Positions 11,715 to 20,988 of a stretch of DNA of 64,000 nucleotides are shown one piece after another. The DNA is from Triglochin maritima (lineage: Eukaryota; Streptophyta; Magnoliopsida; Alismatales; Juncaginaceae): contig OY821784.1 of assembly GCA_963682175.1 (NCBI GenBank), positions 31,291,621 through 31,355,620 on the forward strand, read 5' to 3'. The position numbers and the translations under genes are program-made. A model generated the notes under the pieces. That model saw nothing but the letters and a program-made list of their open reading frames with translations, ran no database searches and was not told the DNA's origin. Every line of letters begins with the position of its first letter. Position 1 is the stretch's first letter.

Positions 11715-13233
11715 TGTAAGACCCACTCTCCTGATACTTTAATCAATCCCTTTTCATCTCTTATACTTGATTTTGATTTATATTATGTTTGTTTGTGTGG
11801 TGTTTTTATTCTTGTTTTGGGAAAGTTCCTATTTTTTGGAAAGTTTCCTTTTCGGGGGAAGTTTCCTTACCATGGGCAGTTCATTTTCGGGGAAAATCCC
11901 TCTTCGGGGAAAGCTTCCTCTTTGAGGAAAAGTTTGCCTCCAGGGAAAAGTTTCCTTTTTGGTCGAGCGGGTGTGGCGTGTCAGGCGCTGGTGCAACTAG
12001 GCTCGATCTGTTTTGCTTCGGGCGTGTGAGGCTTTGGTTCCCTTTTCCTTCATGCCACATGGGCTGTTGTGTAAGCATGTGAGTTGGCACCACGTTAGCA
12101 ATCAAGGATGCAATCAGCATGAAAATAGGAAGGAAGGATCATGGTAGATTTTAGTGTACATGTTAGTGTTGCCTTTTGGTAAGTTATTACATTGGAATTG
12201 ATTATCTCTTGCCACATGGGCTGGTGGTGTTGGGAATTGATGAGTCAGCAATCAAGGATTCAATTAGCAAGGAAATAGGAAGGAATGATCAAACGAGATT
12301 TGGTGCACATGTTTGGTGTGGGTTTTGGTAAGTTGGCTCATGTGGGATATATATGGGCAACACTAGCTGACTTTGCTCACTTTTCTCCTACCTCTCTCAT
12401 GCACCCTTTCCCCCTCTCAACCACCCTTCCCATCTCTGGTGACCAACAACTCCGACCACTCCTCCTGTGAAGTTGCAAGAAGGATCTGCGACATGTTGGA
12501 AAGAAGCGGGTAGCAATTTTCTCTAGCGACTTGGAGTACGTTTTGCTTCAACTCTAAGATATGCTCTTGGCCCATTCATGTAGGATCTTTGCCGCGAGTT
12601 GGGGTGTAAATCTGGAAGACTGCTTTGTGCCAAGCGGTGGGTCACATTTTCGGGTGACCCGCTTGTGGATTAGACCAGCATGGCTGGTGTTCGGGTTCCT
12701 ATGTAGAGGAATCACTTCGGGTGAAACCCGGGAGGTGCAGCTATGTAGATTGTTGCCTTTTATGTTTGCATGTGTCACATATAGGATTTCATGCATGACT
12801 CTTTATCTTGTTTTTGGACCAGGGGCATATGGGGTTTTCTTATTGAAAACTCAAGCATATTTTGTTGTTCTTTTGCCTCAGGTACATAGATTTCTGACAG
12901 GGGTTGGACAGGATATGTTTTGGAGGATTTTGTACAAGAGGAATCGTCGATCAGTCTTATTCAGTTATCTTTGCTTCCGCATTATTTATGATGTATTTCC
13001 TTGAATTGAACTCGATGTAATAAATTCTGATTTTAGTTTCCATATATGGATAATTTTCTTTTTTGGCTTGTGTCTTGTATTGTCTATCCATGTATGCTTT
13101 TATCATGTACGTCTTTTTGTATCGCTTTTTATTGTAACTCCTTTGGTCATCGCGAATGACTCCGATCGCGACTATTTTGCTTGGTTTCCCCAGCGTGTGT
13201 AGCCACGAGATGGGGGCATTACAGGGCATTACA
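11715..13233 (+). repeat. Probable solo LTR of a chromovirus-like element
   Basis: Starts TGTAAGACCCAC and ends GGGGGCATTACA, with that last decamer repeated (13214-13233). TGTAAG...CATTACA ends are common in chromovirus LTRs. No primer site or coding sequence follows. The flanks GAGAG and ACGTG do not match, so the target duplicate is missing or decayed. Frames inside, such as 12561-13004, show no recognisable product. Confidence 0.5.
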
Positions 13234-13853
13234 ACGTGACATTGGATACGTCAAACTACTTATTTATCTTCTTTTTACTACATTCCTATTTTACGACGAC
13301 ACAAATAGAACGACAGAATGGTACATGTCTTCTGTTGAAGGACTGTTAGTCATTAGAAAGTTTGCCTGGGCATAAGTGGTTTTTGAGCTACTGTTTGCTG
13401 GCATAGAAAAAGGTAGTTTAGAACTGAAGAAAATGAAATCTTCAGGCAACCTTACCCCAAAGAAGGGTAACATTGATGGATGCGTAGCTATATTTCAGGT
13501 AAAAAAAATTAGATTTGAAATATTTTCAAAACATTTTATGTTTTTAATGGGCTTTCGGTACACCAAATGTCAAGCTATTGTTGTAGGTATGGCTGTGTGA
13601 GAAGTTAACAATTGAGAATGCAAAGCCACCTTGCATTACAAGAGTCAATAGATGGAGTTCTTTGCTTGGGTTAGGGAAGATTCCTAAAACACTAGAAAGG
13701 CAGGGCATCACCATCCAAAAACTAGTCAGTGGACAAGAGGAAGTCAGACACTTAGAAGAGATGGAACAACCTAAATATGTACAAACAGGTGAGGTTAACG
13801 AACAGGTTGACCCTTGTACTATCAGTGAGCAAAGTATAGGCAACATTCCATGA
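13234..13853 (+). pseudogene. Mobile-domain-like gene remnant, part 2, with an intron
   Basis: The frame reads through YVKLLIYLLFTTFLF and FAWA, meets TAA at 13373-13375, then continues with VFELLFAGIEKGSLELKKMK and NIDGCVAIFQ. A GT at 13499 and an AG at 13586-13587 bound an 89-base AT-rich intron. Splicing restores the frame into VWLCEKLTIENAKPPCITRV and NRW. This hydrophobic-W-CEKL-P-RVNRW pattern resembles plant mobile-domain/DUF1985-type proteins, usually linked to MULE-type transposons. The frame ends at TGA 13851-13853, and decayed coding continues for another 300 bases. The function in this genome, if any, is lost. The family call is tentative. Confidence 0.4.
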
Positions 13854-14640
13854 GACAAAAAGCCTGAAAGAATAACCGCTGGAGCCCACGAAATCCCAAG
13901 AGATCCACTACAAGATGAGATGGACTTCATGGAAATGAAATTAAGGTTGCTGAAGTCATAGCAGACCAATAGAGAGGTCAATCAAAAATTGGCTGAGAAT
14001 GCAAAATAAATATTGTTCTGGAAAGATAAAGCAATGGAGAACACAAAAAAAATATAGTTCTGAAAAGATGAAACAATGGAGAATGCAAAAGATGCCTTTC
14101 TAGAGTGTAGCTAGTACACACCAGCAGATCCACCTTCTCCAGTAGGGGAAAGAAACGAAGAATTTAGAGAAGAGAGCTTAAGAACACTTACTGAAGGTGC
14201 CTCAACATCCCAGTTTGAAGCCACAGAGAATTGATCAGCACCAATGAAATGGTATGTTCTTTTAAACCCATGACCAAGTCCTTTAAAGGACACACATGTC
14301 CTTTATACTTATAGTGTCCTTTTAGCTCATAGTGTCCTTTAAAAACAAAGTAGGGGAAAGAAAAAAGAAAAGGAAAAAAGAAGAAAAGAAAAGGAAGAAC
14401 AAATAGAAGAAGCTAAGAAGAAAAAAAAAAGAAATAGAAAGAAAGAGAAGGAGAAAAAGAAGAAGAAGGAGAGGAAGACTAACAAGTTTGAACAAGGAAA
14501 AAGAGGTTGAAAAGAAGAACCTCACAGAAAAGAAAAGAGAAAGAGAACAAATAACAGAAGAGTCAATTACGGCTCGAACCTCAAGGAGTTGTGAGTGTTG
14601 TTGTGACTACCATGCCCGAGTGGCAAATGATAGGAGAATG
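13854..14640 (+). other. Decayed coding tail and purine-rich tract
   Basis: 13854-14240 continues the same frame with several stops and repeated AAAGATRAARCAATGGAGAA segments. From about 14340 to 14560 the plus strand is almost pure A/G, a low-complexity GAAAAG-type tract. The minus-strand Phe/Leu-rich frame at 14322-14525 is its shadow. The segment at 14518-14572 recurs at 35954-36004. Confidence 0.4.
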
Positions 14641-15650
14641 AGGGGATTATGCTAAACTAACTACATGAAAAATGCAACAGAAATAAAAAAACAACTAATA
14701 AAAAATGAGTCTCGTAGGAGATGGAGAATGGATGTGAAAGTGTAGATGTGTAGTGGTGTGTGTGTAATATTTAGTGCTCATGACATGCATACATGGAATC
14801 CGAAGTGTATCTCCTACATGGATTAAGATGTATCACCATCATTAAAACATACAAAACACTACTCAAGATGAGGACAAAGATGGCCACATGATAACATGTT
14901 TAATGACATAAAGAACATGAGTCCATGATGACCAAAACCGAACTATATCTCCACATGAATTAAGATGTAACATTATCATTAAAACATACAAAACATTAAT
15001 TAATATGAGGCCAACAAGAGCACTTGCTCCCACATGTCATCCTTATCTTTTTACCGCTCCAACCTTAATCATCACCTCATCATTCCCCATAAAGTGGGCT
15101 CACTAGCCAAAGCATATGCTAAGCATCAATTAAAACCATTAACACATCTAGGGCAAGAGTGAGGAACCCAACAAAATGGCTATGAAATTCGTGTGAGGCT
15201 CCATGATTAGGATTAAACACACACACACTAATATAACACATCAACACTTCACATCATTCTCCAACCCCCGGTGGGATGGATTACTAACTAAACATGTAAA
15301 CCAGAGAAACAACAACATAAAAACAACACATGAACAACTAAAGAAAACTAGATCTAACTAAAGCAATGGAATACATTTGCATCAAATGAAAGACAAGAAC
15401 AGAAAGAACAAGAAACTAAAACTTGATTAAAAGAGAAAGATTACAAAATGTACTTCTCCTCCCACTACTCTACTAAACATGAAATCAAACCTACTCTACT
15501 AAATATGAAATAAAACATTCTCTACTAAACAAGAAATAAAACTAACCTAAAGAGGAGAGGAAGGAAGAAGGAGGGGTAGGAAGGTTTACAAGTGTATTTA
15601 TGTAAGATTAGAGAGGCTGGATGAATCTAGGAGCAATCAGACGGCTGTAA
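14641..15650 (-). repeat. Minus-strand LTR fragment related to family B
   Basis: Contains reverse complements of family-B LTR blocks, e.g. CATTAAAACATACAA and CCACATGAATTAAGATG at several places. It is diverged and ends at the C1 insertion (TGTAA at 15646-15650). The continuation past C1 is not clearly LTR. Confidence 0.5.
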
Positions 15651-16860
15651 TGAAGGGAATGTGTTCTAAAAGTTTTACTTTTAAATGTCAATTATTATGA
15701 ATTGAATGAGAAATCATTTTGTTCCTTGTTTATGTTATTCGTCTTTTAGAAGTGTTAAGGAAGAGGCTCTTGGTCCTTAACCGTAGAGCTCTAAAAGATA
15801 TTGGTTTGCATAAAACAAAAGATATTCGCAATCATGGTAATTAACATGGGACATTAATTACCGAGTTAAGATTGTCGTGTTGGTCATAGATCATTGTAGC
15901 TCTACAAGTGAGTGACAACACGGGTATGCAAAAGAGGAAAATATTACTTTTGTATACTGAATAGACCTAATAAGTAAAATATTATAGAAATGTGTTTCTG
16001 TGTCATTAATATTTTACTGTGTCTTTGGTCCTTTGATATGAGACTTATATCTAATCACTTAAGGAATACTTAATTAGATCAGTGTCTTGAACTATCGATC
16101 AGTGTAGTGTAAAGGCATTGGTTGGTTAAGTATAACTTTCGTTGGAGAAGATAGTTAGTCAAAAGATTATCATTGCCCCTCTTAATTGAGTGATGATATT
16201 AGTGGGCCCCTTGATAAAGCAAAGTTATAATGTGCACAATGTGATTTGAGTTAAGTCACATATTTATAACTAGCTTAAAGAGATCAAGAAATGAATACTA
16301 AGACAAAGATGACACAATACTACTTTGTGTGTATTCTTAATATCATGAGGCAAGGGACGGACACAAGTGGTGCACTCCATCACTAAATGGATCGGGTTTT
16401 GGTTCGAGTGGAATTAAGACATCTAACTAATTGGGAGCTATAATGTGTAGCTAGATACCGCTTATAGGTTGTGATATTAAGCCTTTAATATCACTGCCAA
16501 CTTAGTTGAGATCCTCCCATAGGTCACACCACAAAACTGGGAAACAAGAAATGGGGATTTTGAGTTCATAGGATGTGTCGGGTTTCATGTAGAAAATATG
16601 ACACATGGGGTGAACAAGCAAAATCAAAATTATGTTGTGATTAATAGCATAATTAGAATCTAAGTTAAATTCATATGTGATGTAAATATTATGGGGTGTA
16701 ATGATTGATCATTACATAGGATAATATGTTACATAAGTTGTGAATTTACTACTAATCCCGAAATGTCAAATTTTGTAGGGGTTAAACCAAAATTTGACAA
16801 GTCTGCAAGACTGTGCAAACGGTCGACCGGTTAATGGTTAACGGTCGACCGAAGGTGCAC

Positions 16861-16966
16861 GGTCGACCGGACGTGTCTCGACCGATAACAGGGAAATTTC
16901 GTCTGTTCGGAACGGTCGACCGGACGTGTCTCGACCGATAACAGGGAAATTTCGTCTGTTCGGAAC
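16861..16966 (+). repeat. 53-bp tandem duplication in C1 5' LTR
   Basis: Two identical 53-bp units, each carrying a GGTCGACCGG palindrome and TCTCGACCGA. The 3' LTR and the solo LTR at 6220-8268 have one unit, so it arose after or during C1 integration. Confidence 0.9.
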
Positions 16967-17281
16967 GGTCGACCGAATCTATCGGTCGGTCGACCGAACA
17001 TTGCGATGAAATATTCTAAGTTAAGAACGGTCGGCCGAATCTTTCACGGTCGACCGAAATTGGGTTCGAGCGGTCGACCGGACCTTCGTAACGGTCGACC
17101 GGTCCAGACGGTTTTATGCAGAATTAATTTAAGAATTAATTAGATCATGCATGGAATTGGTCCATAATTGATTTAATTCGTGGCTAATATTATTTATTAA
17201 TAAATAATGGATGGTTAGATGGAATTTTGCATGGAATCATGGGCAAGAGGTTGCACATGAATAGGTAATTTGGAGAGAACC

Positions 17282-17290
17282 TATAAATAG
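17282..17290 (+). promoter_or_regulatory. C1 LTR TATA box
   Basis: TATAAATAG, about 180 bases downstream of the palindrome cluster. The same box is at 33531-33539 in the 3' LTR. Confidence 0.6.
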
Positions 17291-17756
17291 AGGTTATCTC
17301 ATTGCCTTCCTACATCTTAATTAATATTGCTTTTCATGCAAAATCTCTCTCCTTAATTCTCCACGAAAATTCCACAAATTCTTAAGTTTAGTTTAGTTCT
17401 TAAGAGATCATCTTCTCAAGGGAATTAAAGAGGGGTTAGTAATTGGATTCTAAACCCTATCGGAGATTGAGAGACTAGCTTCCCTCTCTCCGATCTTGTT
17501 TAGAGTTTGGTGAATACTCGGAGGCATCCGGCGCAGCGAGGAGCATCCCAACCGTCTCCGAATCTTCGAGAAGTTTTAGAGAACTTCTAGGTATGAATTT
17601 TGGAGCTCCTTTATGTTTGTTTTAATAGAGTTTCTGAAACTAGTTTGTTAAACCAAACCGATGCATGCAATAAATTCTAGAAAATTGAAAATTGATCCTT
17701 ATTATACATAACAATTTCGAAAATATATATGTATAATTAAACATGAAATCCAACAG

Positions 17757-17768
17757 TGGTATCAGAGC
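17757..17768 (+). other. C1 primer-binding site
   Basis: TGGTATCAGAGC lies one base after the LTR. It is the usual copia primer site complementary to the 3' end of initiator tRNA-Met. Confidence 0.9.
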
Positions 17769-18300
17769 TTAGGGTTCAATTTTCTCATGATTTATGGCTG
17801 TAAACAAATCTAGTTTACCATCTAGGATTTAAACAATTCGTTTTACCGGTTTTTCGGTCTTTAAATGTTTGTTGAAATAATTCTTTATAATAATTCGTTT
17901 TAAATGTTTTGAATGTTTAAAACATGACATATAATTGTTAGAATTATGATTTAGACATAAGTCTAACTTGCAATAATTTCGTTTTAAGTATAAACGATTA
18001 TTTTGTAAGAGAATCAACAAAACCGAAAAACTGCGATTCATCTTTCCATTGGAAATTGGATGAACAGCGGTTCATAATTAATTTGTGAACTATGGATGTA
18101 TGAAAAATGTTTTTAATGGATTTCAAAATATTTTTCAAAGAATTGTTGAGAATTCTAGATGATCGATAAATTAGATTCTGTAGTTTATAGCAATTGCGTG
18201 CATGGATGCTTGAGTTGCTTTGCAGGATTGTGAGTTTATATGTTCCAAATCAGACACTACAAATGTATGTAATTATTATTATACAGGGGCTTATGTATGT
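17769..18300 (+). other. C1 leader, first part
   Basis: Untranslated leader between the primer site and the E3 insertion; it continues at 27188. No coding sequence. Its last five bases, TATGT, are the E3 target duplicate. Confidence 0.75.
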
Positions 18301-19853
18301 TGATTGACATCATTTCATGCTTATATTTGTACCTTATATCCATTATCTTACACCTAAGCAATGCTACGTGACGGGTTTTATGTTTAGTTTTCAGAAATAA
18401 AGAGGTTTGAAGAGAAGAGCCATGAAAGGACCCAAAAGCAGGAAAAAGGACCTAATTGTGAGACCTGGGGACCAAGATGCAAGGGAGAAGGACCTGATCG
18501 TAAGACAGAAGGACCTAAGAGCAAAACAGGAAACTCCACACCATTATGAGGAGTATTTTGTCAATTCGATTCGGGTCGGAGCTCCACTAAACACGTTAGA
18601 TGCATCCAAGACCAAGAAACACACCAAGGAAAGCCCACCAGAAGATCCAGACAGATCTGAAGTTTATAGGCCGCCAATTGGCGGTCTGGTTAAGCCCAAA
18701 TCAGCCAAGATTCTTCCTGGACTTGTATTATCATGTGTTTAGGCTATTTTTGGTATTGATTTAGTCCCACATCGGGGGATTGTCCCGGATTAGCTTTTTC
18801 CATGCTTATAAATAGAACTCTTCACCTCCCTTTGTAATCTATCTCCCTCTTGGTGGCCATCTTCCCTACTAAGAGTGAAGCCTTGAAGCAAAACTCTAGT
18901 GGAGGAAGAGCTACTTGTAATTGAGTGAGTTAATAATATAAGTTTTCTCTTAATGATGTTGTTTCTCTCTTAGTTTAATTTCCTTTCATTTGCATGCTTG
19001 TTTGTTTGTTTAGTTTTATGCTTCTTTAATATTTCTTGCTTAAGTAGTATAAATTTCATTTCAGTATTATGCTTTCCTTTGCTAAATTAGTTAGTGTAAT
19101 GAGTAGTGAGTAGTTCCATCCCCATTTGGGGGGTGGAGAAATATGTGATATAATAATGTAGTGTATTAAGTGTGTGTTATTTTTATCCCTTGAGCTTTAC
19201 ATGATTTCCATAACCATCTAATGGGTCTCCACTCTTATCTTTGATATGCTAATGCTCTTGAATGAAGCTTAGCTTATGCTTTGATTAGTGGACCTATTTT
19301 ATGGGGAATGATAAGGTTAGGATATGGATGAAGTTAATGTTGGAAACACAATTTGTAGTGTATGTACTCTTGTTGCCTTTTCCTTAGCTAATGTCTTGTA
19401 TGTTTTAATGATGTAGTCATCTTAATTCATGTGGAGGCATAGTAGGGTCTAGTCTTTATACTTGAGTTCATGTAGCTTCATTCAAATCACTGTCTTGTAT
19501 GTTTTAATGATGTAGTCTTATCTTAATTCATGTAGAGGCAAGATTGGATGTAGTTTTATGATTTCATGCACTACATGTTGTGAGGAGCTTAATGAACACA
19601 CACACACTTCTTTATGTTCACATTGTTTCTCTACCCCCTTTGGGGTTTAGTTTTATTGCTTATCTTCATTTTCTTTTGCATTCTAGTTTAGCATTGTAGT
19701 GTAGTTTAGTGTAAACCAACCTTTCTTCCCTTTCTTTACCTCTCGCCTTCGCACAAACCAAGTGTCGACACACCTCCCAGTGGACGACCCGTATTTGCCA
19801 CCGCTTCAACGCGGCCGTGCACTTGCGGTAGAAATATAAAACGAGATCACTCA
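18301..19853 (+). repeat. E3 5' LTR (family B, 1553 bp)
   Basis: TGATTGACATCATTTCATGC...ACTCA. It contains the palindrome CCGCCAATTGGCGG at 18671-18684, GTCCCACATCG at 18764-18774 and TATAAATAG at 18807-18815. The frame at 18407-18742 inside it is not considered a gene. Confidence 0.93.
18671..18815 (+). promoter_or_regulatory. E3 LTR promoter with snRNA-type upstream element
   Basis: A perfect 14-bp palindrome CCGCCAATTGGCGG is followed by GTCCCACATCG at 18764-18774. This matches the plant snRNA-gene upstream sequence element RTCCCACATCG exactly. TATAAATAG starts 32 nt later. All three recur in the 3' LTR (26000-26013, 26093-26103, 26136-26144). Confidence 0.6.
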
Positions 19854-19859
19854 AGTTTT

Positions 19860-19877
19860 TGGTGCCGTTGCCGGGGA
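19860..19877 (+). other. E3 primer-binding site, tRNA-Asp type
   Basis: TGGTGCCGTTGCCGGGGA matches the complement of the plant tRNA-Asp 3' end at 17 of 18 positions (T for C at position 4). It lies six bases after the LTR end. tRNA-Asp priming is, from memory, usual for Athila-type elements. Confidence 0.75.
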
Positions 19878-20988
19878 GGTGCTCTGTCCAGACCTTGGTT
19901 TGGACGATTCGAGGGGTTTTTAATTTTTTGTTTTCAGTTTTTCTTAGTTTCAGGGAACACTCTGATCAAGGGGAGGCTACTGGGCAAAGCTGAGGACCAG
20001 ACGACCAAAAGGGACCGCCAATCAGCGGTTGTAGACCGCCAACTGGCGGCCTGGTGAGGTCATCTTGCCTTGAAATTTTTTCTGGTAGTTGTTTTCTTCT
20101 ATTTGGTTATCTGGGAGCTCTATTTTGCATGCTTTGACTTCTGGTTTGCTCCCAGATCATTAATAACTCCCCCATTAATCAACTTGGACCATAAAACTCA
20201 AAGCAAAAGATTAGACTTCTTGCCATCTAGGTCATGCACCATTGGTAGACCTTGCATGCATTTGTCTTTTCTTTGCTTTACATTTTGTCGTTGATTGCTG
20301 GCGTGAGGTACGTGCACCCACATCCCTCATTCATGCATGTTTCTTTCATGCATTAGTTAGTAAGGTGCATCGGGACAAGAGTGAGAGAGCGTTTGATTGG
20401 AGCGATTGATTGCTAGATCTAGGATCAAATCGCTACTAAGGAGGGGCTGTCCCATAAAAGATAAGGTGGGGGATTTCATCACCCTTTCCTTGGCCCCAAA
20501 AACCACTCTTAATAAAGCCTTAACTAAAAGCAAGTAGACATTGGCCCTAAGGAATTCGGACGCACTAGGAGAGTAATCTAGTCGAGACCGTCATGACCTG
20601 ATCGGCGTTGCCTACCTTGTCGATAGTAGGAGGTACTGGATCTCCGGATCTGGTATCACTTGCTGGGCATTGTGGTCCTCGTTGTAGGGAGGTGAGGCGT
20701 GTCGAGGCTAGTGACCTCGAAGTTAGGCGTCGTCTAGCTTAAGGACCCATTGCCTTACTTTGTTTGAGCCGTGCTTGCTAGTTAGGCTTCTTCCTGATCC
20801 CACTACCCACGCTAGCTCTAGGGATTCTTCTCTCCTCACCTGAGTCATCTCCTCATCTATTCTCTACGTTTAGTCTCCTCCTCTAGTACACCTTCTGTTG
20901 TGTGTTTGGTTGAGTCGAGTCGAGCATTTTTATGCGAGGTTGGGCTCGTTCTGGTGAGAGCGCTCGACTCGAGAGAGTGCTTATTTCT
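19878..20988 (+). other. E3 leader, conserved with E4
   Basis: Long untranslated leader. Two GC palindromes lie at 20014-20029 and 20036-20049. 20535-20790 is strongly conserved with 56935-57180 of E4, including TCGAGG/CCTCGA at 20702-20720. A packaging or dimerisation role is possible but is only inferred. Confidence 0.6.

Larger units (their letters stand above)
15651..17755 (+). repeat. C1 5' LTR (2105 bp)
   Basis: TGAAGGGAATG...AAATCCAACA. It is longer than the 3' LTR because of a 53-bp tandem duplication (16861-16913 and 16914-16966). A cluster of CGGTCGACCG palindromes lies at about 16819-17102 and the TATAAATAG box at 17282-17290. Confidence 0.92.

Noticed and set aside
11628..12029. 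133-residue frame continuing into the solo LTR
   Set aside because: Only the first 29 residues precede the LTR; the rest (GKFLFFGKFPF...) is a TTTCC/GGGAA-type LTR repeat.
14322..14525. Phe/Leu/Ser-rich 67-residue minus-strand frame, membrane-like
   Set aside because: Antisense of a purine-rich low-complexity tract.
16819..17102. CRISPR-like array of CGGTCGACCG
   Set aside because: Repeats are only 10 bp and palindromic, spacing is irregular, and they lie in an LTR of a plant nuclear element.
18407..18742. 111-residue frame inside the E3 LTR, identical at 25736-26071
   Set aside because: It sits in U3 before the TATA box; identity is due to the LTR pair. Other family-B LTRs do not keep the frame.
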